The position numbers and the translations under genes were made by a program. Positions 7,364 through 15,861 of a DNA stretch of 64,000 nucleotides are shown here, piece after piece (the stretch's first letter is position 1; every line of letters begins with the position of its first letter). The notes under the pieces are model-generated. The model searched no databases. It saw only the letters and a program-made list of their open reading frames with translations, and had not been told where the DNA came from. The stretch covers positions 62,001-126,000 of the forward strand of contig JBDRZZ010000001.1 in the NCBI GenBank assembly GCA_039804165.1. Reading direction: 5' to 3'. Origin of the DNA: a candidate division WOR-3 bacterium (GTDB lineage Bacteria; Hydrothermota; UBA3072).

Positions 7364-8694
7364 TTGAGAAAGTTGGAATTCCTTATTCTGAAGAAGCAGA
7401 AATTGCTGTGATCTCAAGTATGTTGGTTGATATGGGGGCTGTGGCAGAGGTGAGTACCGTTTTAGTTCCTGAAGATTTTTACTATCCTAGTCATAGCATT
7501 ATATATAATGCAATTCTCGATGTTTATAATAAAGGGCAGAAGGTTGATGTAGTTACTGTTGTTGAGCGACTGAAAAAAGATAGGGCACTTGAGAAAGTTG
7601 GAGGTTCAAGTTATGTGGCTTCTTTTGTTAAAGGGACAATCTCTCCAGAAAATGTGATATATTACGCTGAAATTGTGAGAGAAAAGGCAATTCTTAGGGA
7701 GTTAATAGAGAAAAGTAGATTGATAATTGATAGGGCAAGTGCTGCAAGAGAAGATGTGGACTTAATTCTTGATGAGGCTGAAAATTTGATCTTTGATGTG
7801 AGAAAAAAAAGAGGTTATGAGAGAGTTATGCCAATTACTCCTTTGCTTAAGGAAGTTATGAAAATAATAGAAGAAAGAGCAGAAAAAAAAGATTTAATTA
7901 CAGGAATTTCAACAGGGCTTTTGGAGCTTGATCATTTGAGTAGCGGTTTTCAGAAAGGAGAATTAATAATAATAGCTGCAAGACCTTCTGTTGGGAAAAC
8001 CGCTTTGGCTTTAAATTTTGCTGCTCATATTGCAATTAAAGAAAATATTCCTGTGCTCTTTTTTTCTCTTGAGATGCACTGGGAAAGCCTCATTTTTAGA
8101 TTACTTGCTGCCGAAGCTCGGATTGATGGAAATAGAATAAGAAGAGGTTATATAAGGGAGGATGAATGGGTTGCTTTAACGTCCGCAGTTTCAAGGTTAA
8201 CAGAAGCACCTTTTTATATAGATGCCTCTCCTTCTATGACAATATTTGAACTTAGGGCAAAAGCAAGGAGGATGAAGAAGAAATACAATATAGGTATATT
8301 ATTTGCAGACTATCTTCAGTTGATTAAAGGACCTCAGATTCAAACAAGAGAGCAAGAGGTTGCCGCTATAAGTAGAGCTTTAAAATCACTTGCAATGGAG
8401 TTGAACATTCCTGTTGTTGCTCTATCTCAGCTTTCGAGACAGCCTGAGAGAAGAGGGAGAGATTCTAAACCAATTCTTTCTGATCTTAGGGAATCGGGAG
8501 CCATTGAACAGGACGCAGATTTTGTTTTATTTATTCATAGACCCGATCAATTTAAAAAGAGTGTAGAGGTCCCTGAGGAAAAAGCCGAATTAATTATAGC
8601 GAAGCAACGTAATGGACCAATTGGAAGCTTTGAAGTTGCTTTTAGTAGAAAATACGCTCGTTTTGATAACTTACAGAAGGTAGAAGTAGAATGA
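7360..8694 (+). CDS. dnaB: Replicative DNA helicase
   Basis: A 444-residue hexameric fork helicase. The N-terminal domain (about 5-105) begins with the family pattern S-E-E-A-E-x-A-V-I-S-S-M-L. The RecA-like motor (about 180-444) has Walker A A-R-P-S-V-G-K-T (207-214), F-F-S-L-E-M, the D-Y-L-Q-L Walker B, L-S-Q-L-S-R, and D-L-R-E-S-G-A-I-E-Q-D-A-D. No intein is present. Start is TTG at 7360, overlapping the previous TGA, with AAGGAG 8 bases upstream. The stop overlaps the next gene by ATGA. rplI and dnaB are often neighbours in bacteria and are still in the same run here. Confidence 0.96.
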   Translation: MIEKVGIPYSEEAEIAVISSMLVDMGAVAEVSTVLVPEDFYYPSHSIIYNAILDVYNKGQKVDVVTVVERLKKDRALEKVGGSSYVASFVKGTISPENVIYYAEIVREKAILRELIEKSRLIIDRASAAREDVDLILDEAENLIFDVRKKRGYERVMPITPLLKEVMKIIEERAEKKDLITGISTGLLELDHLSSGFQKGELIIIAARPSVGKTALALNFAAHIAIKENIPVLFFSLEMHWESLIFRLLAAEARIDGNRIRRGYIREDEWVALTSAVSRLTEAPFYIDASPSMTIFELRAKARRMKKKYNIGILFADYLQLIKGPQIQTREQEVAAISRALKSLAMELNIPVVALSQLSRQPERRGRDSKPILSDLRESGAIEQDADFVLFIHRPDQFKKSVEVPEEKAELIIAKQRNGPIGSFEVAFSRKYARFDNLQKVEVE

Positions 8695-9431
8695 TTGAAG
8701 TGAAGAATGTATGGAAAAGTTTTGAGAGGAATGAAGTTCTCCGAGGAGTTAGTATTAATATTGATAAAGGAGAAACTGTTGCGATTGTTGGCTCAAGTGG
8801 TTGTGGAAAAACCGTTCTTCTAAAGCATATTCTTGGCCTCCTTCAACCTGATAAGGGAGAAGTTTGGGTTGATGGGATTAATATAAATGAAAATTTATCT
8901 CATCTTTTTGAAATCAGGAAAAAATTTGGAATGGTTTTTCAGAGTTCTGCGCTTTTTGATTCTTTAACAGTTCTTGAGAATGTGATTATTGGAATAAGAG
9001 AACATTTCCCTAAAATGGATATAAAGAAAATGGAAGAGATTGGAAGGGAGAAATTAGCTCTTGTTGGGCTAACTGAGGAATCTTTTGATAAGAAACCCCA
9101 GGAACTTTCTGGAGGAATGAAAAAAAGAGTAGCGATTGCAAGAGCAATAAGTCTTGATCCGGATTACATTATATATGATGAGCCTACAACAGGGCTTGAC
9201 CCTATAATGTGCGATAAAATGAATAATTTGATGATTCATCTTAAGGAGCAACTTGGAAAAACAACAATTATGGTAACTCATGACCTACATTCCGCTTTTA
9301 AAGTGGCTGATAGAATAGCAATGCTTTCGGAAGGTAAGATCGTCTTTGATGGAACTCCAGGGGAAGCTCTAAAGACAAAAAATATTAGTATGAAAATGTT
9401 TATAAAGAGTAGTTCTTTATCTCTTGATTAA
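8691..9431 (+). CDS. mlaF: ABC transporter ATP-binding protein, MlaF-like
   Basis: A 246-residue ATPase with Walker A G-S-S-G-C-G-K-T (35-42), the Q-loop M-V-F-Q-S-S-A-L-F-D-S-L-T-V, signature L-S-G-G-M-K-K-R, Walker B Y-I-I-Y-D-E-P-T-T-G-L-D and the H-loop H-D. The alternative signature L-S-G-G-M-K-K-R and the Q-S-S-A-L-F-D-S-L-T motif are typical of MlaF/Ttg2A ATPases that move phospholipid between the two membranes with MlaE and MlaD. Neither partner is nearby: it sits between dnaB and radA, coupled to both by 1-4 base overlaps. It must work with a permease encoded elsewhere. Confidence 0.85.
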   Translation: MIEVKNVWKSFERNEVLRGVSINIDKGETVAIVGSSGCGKTVLLKHILGLLQPDKGEVWVDGININENLSHLFEIRKKFGMVFQSSALFDSLTVLENVIIGIREHFPKMDIKKMEEIGREKLALVGLTEESFDKKPQELSGGMKKRVAIARAISLDPDYIIYDEPTTGLDPIMCDKMNNLMIHLKEQLGKTTIMVTHDLHSAFKVADRIAMLSEGKIVFDGTPGEALKTKNISMKMFIKSSSLSLD

Positions 9432-10756
9432 TGTTTATATGCAGTGAATGCGGATTTAAATCTTTAAAGTGGTTTGGAAGGTGCCCCCAGTGTAAGAATT
9501 GGGAGACCTTTCTAGAGGTTGAAGAGAAAAAAGAAGAAAAGGTAAAATCAATTAAGGCCTTAACCCCTAAATTTTTGGGAGAAATTTCTATTAGAGAAGA
9601 AGAAAGAATTAAAACAGGAATTTCGGAATTTGATAGGGTGGTTGGCGGAGGGATTGTCTTGGGCTCTTTAATTCTTCTTTCTGGAGATCCTGGAATTGGG
9701 AAGTCCACTTTACTTCTTATGATTTGTGGTGCTCTTTCCAAGATTTGGAAAGTTTTATATGTTTCTGGAGAAGAATCTTTAGGACAAGTGAAAATGAGGG
9801 CAGAGCGGTTGGGTTTAGGGAAAGAAAAAATTTTAATGGTTTCAGAAACAGACATTGAGAGTATTTTCTCTTTAATAAATAAAGAGCGTCCAAACCTTGT
9901 TGTAATTGATTCTATTCAAGTTATGTCTTTTCAGGATGGAAGAGGAATCCCAGGCTCGGTTTCACTTGTTAGGGAAATTACCTCTGGGCTAGTAGAAATT
10001 GCAAAGAAAAATAATATCACAATTTTTATTGTTGGACATATCACAAAGTCAGGAAATATTGCTGGTCCAATGACATTAGAGCATATGGTAGATACAGTTC
10101 TTTTTATGGAAGGCGAAAGCACTCATTCCTTCCGATTATTACGTTCACGAAAAAATCGTTTTGGCCCAACCAATGAAATTGGAATATTTGATATGGATGA
10201 AAAAGGATTGAAAGAAGTTCCAAATCCTTCCTTATATCTTATTTCTGGGAAAGAAGAAAAAGCTTCAGGTTCGGTAATTACTCCTACTGTAGAAGGGACA
10301 AGGCCTCTTTTAGTAGAAATTCAAGCTCTTGTTATACCAACGCGCTTTTCTTATCCTCAAAGAATTGCAAGGGGTTTTAATGAAAGGAAACTTGACCTTT
10401 TATTAGCTGTCTTACAGAAGAGACTTATGATAGAGATGGGAGGATATGATGTTTACTGTAACATAGCAGGAGGTATAAATATTTTTGAACCTTCTATTGA
10501 CCTTGGAATTATTATTTCTATTTTATCCAGCTTATTAGATAAGCCTATTAGCTCTAGTCTTTGTGTGGTGGGAGAAGTGGGTCTTGCTGGAGAAGTAAGA
10601 GCAGTTCCATTTATACCAAGCAGAATTCAAGAAGCGAAAAGAATTGGTTTTAAAAAGATGATTATTCCCTCAAAAGCAGGGGATTTGAAGTCTGAAGAGA
10701 TTGAGCTTCTGAAAGTTAATAATATTAATGAAGCAAAGGAGTTTTGTGGTTTATGA
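9431..10756 (+). CDS. radA: DNA repair protein RadA (Sms)
   Basis: A 441-residue recombination helicase that extends strand exchange. The N-terminal zinc finger has C4, C7, C18 and C21. The RecA-like core has Walker A G-D-P-G-I-G-K-S-T (85-93), V-V-I-D-S-I-Q Walker B, and the RadA-specific K-N-R-F-G motif (241-245). The C-terminal third (about 275-441) is the Lon-like P domain, with G-G-Y-D-V-Y and the G-E-V-G-L-A-G-E-V-R-A-V-P segment. It precedes a yacL-like gene and ispD, an order also known from Firmicutes. Confidence 0.96.
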   Translation: MFICSECGFKSLKWFGRCPQCKNWETFLEVEEKKEEKVKSIKALTPKFLGEISIREEERIKTGISEFDRVVGGGIVLGSLILLSGDPGIGKSTLLLMICGALSKIWKVLYVSGEESLGQVKMRAERLGLGKEKILMVSETDIESIFSLINKERPNLVVIDSIQVMSFQDGRGIPGSVSLVREITSGLVEIAKKNNITIFIVGHITKSGNIAGPMTLEHMVDTVLFMEGESTHSFRLLRSRKNRFGPTNEIGIFDMDEKGLKEVPNPSLYLISGKEEKASGSVITPTVEGTRPLLVEIQALVIPTRFSYPQRIARGFNERKLDLLLAVLQKRLMIEMGGYDVYCNIAGGINIFEPSIDLGIIISILSSLLDKPISSSLCVVGEVGLAGEVRAVPFIPSRIQEAKRIGFKKMIIPSKAGDLKSEEIELLKVNNINEAKEFCGL

Positions 10757-11379
10757 TTCTCTCTACAATTATTCTTGGATTTTTGGGATGGGTTATTGCA
10801 CTTTTGCTTTTGTATAGGAATATTAAAATTGAAGGAGGGAAAAGTTATAAGGCTGTGCATTTATCAGCCATTAAGGATGGAAGAGTTGGAGAGTTGTTCA
10901 AATTTGGTATTCTTGAAGGAATTCCGGTTATATCGGAAAAGGATATAAAAAAGATTGATGAGTTTTTAGAAAGTAATGAATTGCCTGAAGGTTTTAAGGA
11001 TAGATTGAGAATTTTCAAGGGTCTTAAACCAAAAGTTATTAAGGAAGAGTTACCTCTTTTTTGCAGGAAATTAGGTTGTCCAGCGGTTGTTTCAGGAGAA
11101 GTAAAAGATGAGCTTGAAATTCAAGGGATTAAATGTATTGACATAAAAGTCCTTGATAAAATTGGGAGGCCTAACTTATTAAGGGGCGAGAAGATTAGAG
11201 TTAATTATGTGGATTATGGTTATGACAAAGCAGAGGGTTTTTTAGAAGATGGGACAATTGTGGAGATAAAAGGGAATTTTCCAGAAGAGCGTCCCGTTTC
11301 TATTGAGTGTATTGTGGAAGGGGTAATAGAAAGTAAGTTTAAAAGAAAGGTTTTTGCGAGATTTAAAGGAAATGATTGA
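10753..11379 (+). CDS. YacL-like membrane protein with degenerate PIN domain and TRAM domain
   Basis: A 208-residue protein. The start at 10753 makes an ATGA overlap with radA; an in-frame TTG at 10744 is less likely. Residues 2-21 are one membrane helix, instead of the four of Bacillus YacL. Residues 33-135 align with the PIN-like domain (S-A-I-K-D-G-R matches the usual D-T-S-x-I-I-D-G-R), but the first catalytic aspartate is histidine (H36) and the late T-N-D becomes S-G-E (114-116). Residues 140-205 match the TRAM RNA-binding domain, with L-R-G-E and E-D-G-T-I-V-E-I. The radA-yacL-ispD context supports the family. RNase activity is doubtful. Confidence 0.75.
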   Translation: MILSTIILGFLGWVIALLLLYRNIKIEGGKSYKAVHLSAIKDGRVGELFKFGILEGIPVISEKDIKKIDEFLESNELPEGFKDRLRIFKGLKPKVIKEELPLFCRKLGCPAVVSGEVKDELEIQGIKCIDIKVLDKIGRPNLLRGEKIRVNYVDYGYDKAEGFLEDGTIVEIKGNFPEERPVSIECIVEGVIESKFKRKVFARFKGND

Positions 11380-12046
11380 AGCTATAATTGTGGCTGGAGG
11401 AAGAGGGGAGAGAATGGGCGGTGTCTATAAACAGTTTTCTTTATTGGGTAATAAGCCAGTATTTCTTTATTCCTTAGAAAGATTTATTGAGTATGGAGTA
11501 AACAGCGTTATTCTTGTAGTTCCTAAAGAAAAGGTTTCATTTGTTAAAGAGTTAGTTGAGGAATTTAGAGAGAAAGTTAAAGTTGTAGTGGGTGGAGAAA
11601 GGAGACAAGATTCGGTTTATAGTGGGTTTAAAGAGAGTTCTGGAGAATTAATTTTAATTCATGATGCAGTTCGTCCTTTTGTTAGTGTTGATATAATTCG
11701 GGAAGTGGTAGAGGGGGTAAAAAAGGTAGGAATTTGTGCTCCGGGAATTCCGGTTAAAGACACTTTAAAGCTATACAAGAAGGATGAAATTTTATGGACA
11801 TTAGAAAGGAGGAACTTGCTTCAAGTTCAGACTCCACAAGGTTTCAGAAGAGAAATTTTAAAGGAGATTGTAGATTTATACTCAAAGTATTCTTTTACAG
11901 ATGAACTGGCTTTTGCCGAGAGGCTAAATTACAAAATTTGCTGGGTAAAAGGTGATCCTATGAACATAAAAATTACTTACCAAGATGATATGGAACTTGC
12001 CAAAGCGATTTTAGAATACAGGAAAAATTATGGGAATAAGTTTTAG
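11372..12046 (+). CDS. ispD: 2-C-methyl-D-erythritol 4-phosphate cytidylyltransferase
   Basis: A 224-residue enzyme of the MEP isoprenoid pathway, which joins CTP to methylerythritol phosphate. It opens with the nucleotide-binding I-I-V-A-G-G-R-G-E-R-M-G, and shows H-D-A-V-R-P-F near 103, P-V-K-D-T-L-K near 135, Q-T-P-Q-G-F and the T-D-E-L-A-F-A-E segment near 177. The ATG at 11372 fits the family start (M-I-E-A-I-I-V-A-G-G) but its AAAGGA lies only 1 base away; an in-frame TTG at 11354 is an alternative. It overlaps the yacL-like gene by 8 bases. ispF is not next to it. Confidence 0.93.
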   Translation: MIEAIIVAGGRGERMGGVYKQFSLLGNKPVFLYSLERFIEYGVNSVILVVPKEKVSFVKELVEEFREKVKVVVGGERRQDSVYSGFKESSGELILIHDAVRPFVSVDIIREVVEGVKKVGICAPGIPVKDTLKLYKKDEILWTLERRNLLQVQTPQGFRREILKEIVDLYSKYSFTDELAFAERLNYKICWVKGDPMNIKITYQDDMELAKAILEYRKNYGNKF

Positions 12047-12069
12047 TTTTATGAACCAAGGAGATGTAA

Positions 12070-13386
12070 ATGAGAATTGCTGGAGTTCATATTGAAAGAG
12101 CAATTTTAGTAATAAGAGAGAAAGAAAGAGGAAAAATATCTTTTTTGAGGTTTCAGTCTCTAAATGAGTTATTTAAGTCAAGAGAAATAAAAAGATGTAA
12201 TGAGATATATGTAAATGCTGGAGAAAATAATTTTCTCGTAAAAATAAAAAATTTTTCAAATAGAGATCCTGAAGAAGCTAAAAATTTTGTAATAAAAAAC
12301 TTGAGTGAATTTACAATTGGGAGAGGAAAAGATTATATAACCAAAGTTTTTGCAATTCCTAAAGGAGATGGTTCTATTATCTATGTTGTTGAGGGTAAAG
12401 AGGAAGAGATAAGAAAAAGAATTACCACCTTACCAATAGAAAATTACTTAATTTCCGGGATTATTCCAGATAATTTTGCAATTGCCTATCCTTTTATGGA
12501 AGAAGAAAAAATAGAGAATATAGTTTTAGTTGTTGAAATTGGAAGAGGAGAGTTTATTTTTACATACCTTGAAGATAGGAAAATTACATTCACGAGAAGT
12601 GTTTTTTATGAAGAAAAAGAAAAGATAAGTTCTCTAAAGAAAGAATTAGATATTTTATTAAATAAAGTAGGCTCGGTAAAGAAAATCTACTTTACTGGTG
12701 ATATTAGTGATAAAGAGATAAAGGAATTGAAGAAAGATTTCTATTCTTATAAAACCAAAATTAAAGGGATTTATACTACAAAAGGTCTCCCCCCTGAAGC
12801 GATTCTTGCATATGGGCTCTCACTTGCTCCAATTATGAAGTTTGAAAACGATCTCACGCCAAAGTTTCTTATCGGAATAAAGGAAGAACGGAGAAGAGAG
12901 TTAAGAATAAAGAAATTCTTAATAAGTGTAGTTTATTTTTTTAGTATTTTAATATCTATCCCTATATTTTTATTAATTACGGGGAAGATTTGGATTTTTG
13001 TTTTTAATCAGCGAATTGATAGATTAAATACTTCATATGAAAGGGCAAGGAAGATGGAAATTAAAGTTATGAAGTTGAAGGAGAAGCTAAGGCTGAATGA
13101 AGAAATAAGGAGAGGAGTTTCTTGGGGTAAGTTTCTTTTTGAAATATCTAGGTGTATTCCAGATGATGTTTGTTTGCTTGGGCTTGAGAGTGAACCAAAA
13201 ATTGAAGAGAGAAAGAAAGGATTTGTTGTGAATCTAATTGGGATAGGAAAAACCCATGAAGCTATTATGGAGTTTTGTTCTAAAATTCAAGATATTGGGA
13301 TGGTAAGCGAGATAAATATCAAAAAGATAAAAACGGAAAAAGGTGTAATAAATTTTGATTTTGCTATAACCTTATATTCCGAATAA
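12070..13386 (+). CDS. Pilus assembly protein: PilM-like cytoplasmic part fused to PilN-like part
   Basis: A 438-residue protein with a cytoplasmic region (1-275), one strongly hydrophobic membrane segment (about 283-306), a coiled coil (about 315-345) and a periplasmic domain (about 350-438). This is the layout of GspL or of a PilM-PilN fusion. The N-terminal part is divergent and resembles actin-like PilM only in strand pattern and in the P-P-E-A-I-L-A-Y-G-L-S-L segment near 240-252, a typical PilM ending. The C-terminal part has I-P-D-D-V-C-L-L-G-L, as in PilN. It lies 23 bases after ispD with AAGGAG before the ATG, and converges tail to tail with the pilus operon. Confidence 0.65.
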   Translation: MRIAGVHIERAILVIREKERGKISFLRFQSLNELFKSREIKRCNEIYVNAGENNFLVKIKNFSNRDPEEAKNFVIKNLSEFTIGRGKDYITKVFAIPKGDGSIIYVVEGKEEEIRKRITTLPIENYLISGIIPDNFAIAYPFMEEEKIENIVLVVEIGRGEFIFTYLEDRKITFTRSVFYEEKEKISSLKKELDILLNKVGSVKKIYFTGDISDKEIKELKKDFYSYKTKIKGIYTTKGLPPEAILAYGLSLAPIMKFENDLTPKFLIGIKEERRRELRIKKFLISVVYFFSILISIPIFLLITGKIWIFVFNQRIDRLNTSYERARKMEIKVMKLKEKLRLNEEIRRGVSWGKFLFEISRCIPDDVCLLGLESEPKIEERKKGFVVNLIGIGKTHEAIMEFCSKIQDIGMVSEINIKKIKTEKGVINFDFAITLYSE

Positions 13387-13927
13387 AAACACCACTTTTT
13401 AAATGGATTGTGGTTCTTCCTTTTTTAAGTTTTATTTCCCAATCTATAACTTTTATTTTTTTAAGACTCAATAAATCAAGAGGTAGATAGTAAACCGGGG
13501 GAGAACTTTCATTAAGAAAATTAGGTGAAAGATAATATATAAATTTAAAAGAGATAACCTTTATTTCTTTTGAAACTATTTTTTCCTTCGATTTAAATAA
13601 AAGAGAATCTCTCCAAGAAAAAGAAGAAATTTTACCTTCTTCATTTAAAAAAGTAAGACTATCTTCGTCCGCGAATATAATTTCACATGCATTTATTAAG
13701 TTCCTTTGGATTATGTTAGATATTTTTACCCCCTCTTCTGTTAATTCATCTTTCCATCTATTTTCATTTGTTCTTCTATATATCTGAAAGAGGGTAGTGA
13801 AAAGAACCGTGCTTAGAATACTGAAAATAAAAAGGGCAAATATTAACTCTATTAAAGTAAAAGCTTTATTTTTAACGAGACGTTGAGTAAAAATACTTGG
13901 AGTATTCCTGGATTTCTTTATTTTCAT
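13364..13927 (-). CDS. Type IV prepilin-like protein, GspJ/PilW type
   Basis: A 187-residue protein with a long prepilin leader (about 22 residues) ending in N-K-A, then the processing signature F-T-L-I-E-L and a hydrophobic helix (about 23-45). Cleavage is expected after A22. The remainder is a globular minor-pilin domain with R-R-T-N-E-N-R-W and many beta strands; its size and position, last in the operon after the GspI-like and GspK-like proteins, suggest the GspJ role. The 3' end overlaps the convergent PilM/PilN-like gene by 23 bases, an antisense overlap. Confidence 0.78.
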   Translation of the reverse strand: MKIKKSRNTPSIFTQRLVKNKAFTLIELIFALFIFSILSTVLFTTLFQIYRRTNENRWKDELTEEGVKISNIIQRNLINACEIIFADEDSLTFLNEEGKISSFSWRDSLLFKSKEKIVSKEIKVISFKFIYYLSPNFLNESSPPVYYLPLDLLSLKKIKVIDWEIKLKKGRTTIHLKSGVFIRNIRL

Positions 13928-13950
13928 CCTAAACCCTAATTTATATCATC

Positions 13951-14283
13951 CTATAGTTCCTTCAGGAATTGAATTGCCAAAATTCTTTTCTTGTTTACAT
14001 AAACTTTAACACTACATAAAGGTGGAAGTTCTTTATTCATTTTTAGAATCGTCTCATAAATTATTTTATCTAACGTATCTACGCTAACAGTGTCCTTCTG
14101 AGAATCTATTCCTCCAAGAGTATGCTCAGCTTTTTTTCTTGCAAGAAGTAAAGCAACTTCTTTCTTTCTTATATTCTCTGAAAAGGAGAGACTTTTTATA
14201 AGGAATTGATAAAGAGAAAGAAAAGCAATCGCGATAATTGTTATTGAAATAATAATTTCTATAAGAGTGAACCCTTTTTTCAC
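13951..14283 (-). CDS. Type IV prepilin-like protein, GspI/PilV type
   Basis: The likely start is GTG at 14283, inside the ATGTGA junction with the preceding gene (4-base overlap), giving 110 residues that begin M-K-K-G-F-T-L-I-E-I. This is a short class III leader with cleavage after G4 and the glutamate at +5. A hydrophobic helix spans 5-26. A-L-L-L-A-R-K-K-A-E near 40-50 matches the GspI pattern (L-A-x-x-x-A-E). A longer reading to 14430 merely covers the upstream gene. GspI, J and K form the pseudopilus tip complex. Confidence 0.82.
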   Translation of the reverse strand: MKKGFTLIEIIISITIIAIAFLSLYQFLIKSLSFSENIRKKEVALLLARKKAEHTLGGIDSQKDTVSVDTLDKIIYETILKMNKELPPLCSVKVYVNKKRILAIQFLKEL

Positions 14284-15500
14284 ATTAATTTCCAGCTTTT
14301 TCTTTTTATCTTCTGTGTGTTTAAATAGTAGGATAGACAAATTGATTCCGGAATTTCTCCTATGATTTCTCCCTCGAGCACATTTCCATAATGTCCATTT
14401 GAGCTTCTTCCATAAAGAGAATGGGCACATAAAAGGCCTTCCAGTTTACCTTGAATATTAATTTTACCTGTTGAATATAATAATCCTTTACATTTAGCAT
14501 ATTTTTCTACTAAGATTATATTTTGATAACCGCCTGCAATAGTTTTCTCTGCTATAGATATTGCACTCCCACAAAAGGAGGCTGATTCGGTGAATTTTAT
14601 TTGATTTGTCTCTCCATAAGCAATCAAAACCGACGAGTTTTCCACCTGAGAGAATTCCGCAACTCTAATTTCGTTTTCTGAGATAATCTCTCCTGAAAAA
14701 TAACTGTATCCACTTAAAATAACTGAATTTGCAGAAAAAATAGAGACATTATACAACTTTGAATCATTTTGTATTCTCACCTCTCCATAAGCAATAAGAG
14801 TAAGATTCTTAAGAATTCCATTTTCTATTATTATGTCTGAAGAGCTTATAATTGTTTTTTTGTAGTCAAAAGTATCACTCTGAAAGAATACAACATCATT
14901 AACGAAAATAATTTCTTTCTCTGGAACTTTCTTTTTGTCGTTAAAAATCTGAGGGGAGAATAGCTCAGTATCTGCCTTAAAGGGAGATTGAATGTATGCG
15001 GTAAATAAACTAATTTTCTCTTTTATTGCAGTTATATTTAAAGAAGGTAGCTTCTCTCCAACCATAATGTTACCATTTATATATCCATATATTTCTGGTT
15101 TTTGAGTTGTTTCTAAGATTATCCTAACATCAGCAATACTTGAGTCTAATTTTGACCCATATTCTGAGAGAACAGTGACTTTTTCCTTTTTAAATTTTCC
15201 CGTGGATTCTATTTCCATAAAACCCTTTTCTATTTTTGCTTTAATTGTTAATTCTCCTCCAAAGAGTGTGTCTGTTTCTTTGTGTTCCGAAGAAGGTAAA
15301 ATCTTTGAGATTTTTGCCGATCCCGAAGAGGCAATATAAAAAGCTTGCTCCCAATCAACATATTTATTCAATCTCCAAAATTGGTGATTGGTTATTAGTA
15401 AGAAAGAGCCTAATAATGAAGAAATTACGAAAATAATATTTAAAGTAAGAACAAGAGAAAAACCTCTATTTAAAATTAATTGTCTTTTTGCCATATTCAT
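14280..15500 (-). CDS. GspK/PilX-like pilin-family protein with repetitive beta-rich passenger
   Basis: About 406 residues. The N-terminus has a leader, then R-G-F-S-L-V-L-T-L with a hydrophobic helix (about 14-38) and W-E-Q-A-F-Y-I-A-S-S-G near 51-61, as in GspK/PilX (a run ending in A-x-x-A-A-E-S-G). Instead of a typical GspK domain, the region about 190-370 is a run of short repeated strands (V-I-L-S-G-Y-S-Y-F-S-G-E, I-R-V-A-E, I-A-Y-G-E and so on) like a bactofilin-type beta-solenoid. Start codons TTG 15503, ATG 15500 and ATG 15494 are all possible, none with a clear Shine-Dalgarno sequence; 15500 is used. It overlaps the PilP-like gene by 35 bases. Confidence 0.6.
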   Translation of the reverse strand: MNMAKRQLILNRGFSLVLTLNIIFVISSLLGSFLLITNHQFWRLNKYVDWEQAFYIASSGSAKISKILPSSEHKETDTLFGGELTIKAKIEKGFMEIESTGKFKKEKVTVLSEYGSKLDSSIADVRIILETTQKPEIYGYINGNIMVGEKLPSLNITAIKEKISLFTAYIQSPFKADTELFSPQIFNDKKKVPEKEIIFVNDVVFFQSDTFDYKKTIISSSDIIIENGILKNLTLIAYGEVRIQNDSKLYNVSIFSANSVILSGYSYFSGEIISENEIRVAEFSQVENSSVLIAYGETNQIKFTESASFCGSAISIAEKTIAGGYQNIILVEKYAKCKGLLYSTGKINIQGKLEGLLCAHSLYGRSSNGHYGNVLEGEIIGEIPESICLSYYLNTQKIKRKSWKLM

Positions 15501-15861
15501 CAACTATAATTTTATCTGGATAGATTTTTAGAATCTTTATATTGTTTATTTTATCTCCTTCTTTTACGAAAATTGTCTTTTCTCCATTTATACTAATTGC
15601 AGCAGAAGGTTTTTTAGGATCCCATAAGATTGCTTTAATAGTAATAGAAGAAGTTTTCTTAAATTTTGAGATTTCTCCTGAAAAATTTGTTTTATATCTA
15701 AAAGGATCTCTTTCTATTTTTGGGATTTCTACATTTTTTTTCTTTTTAAAATTTATTTCAATTTTAGGGAAAGAGGAACTTGGTTCTTTTGGTAAGGTAA
15801 CATAAAATGCAATTATAAAAATTAAGAATAATAAATATCCTACTATTTTATTTGTCGACAT
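15466..15861 (-). CDS. PilP/GspC-like pilus assembly protein
   Basis: A 131-residue protein with an N-terminal membrane helix (about 6-24), a proline/lysine-rich linker (25-50), E-R-D-P-F-R-Y (51-57), and a small beta domain (about 70-131) with A-I-L-W-D, I-S-I-N-G-E-K, V-K-E-G-D-K-I and I-L-K-I-Y-P-D-K-I. The D-P-F motif followed by the G-x-x-x-x-V-x-x-G-D pattern is shared by PilP and the GspC homology region, which connect the inner-membrane platform to the secretin. PilP is normally a lipoprotein; here there is a membrane anchor as in GspC. It overlaps the PilO gene by 14 bases. Confidence 0.65.
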   Translation of the reverse strand: MSTNKIVGYLLFLIFIIAFYVTLPKEPSSSFPKIEINFKKKKNVEIPKIERDPFRYKTNFSGEISKFKKTSSITIKAILWDPKKPSAAISINGEKTIFVKEGDKINNIKILKIYPDKIIVDEYGKKTINFK

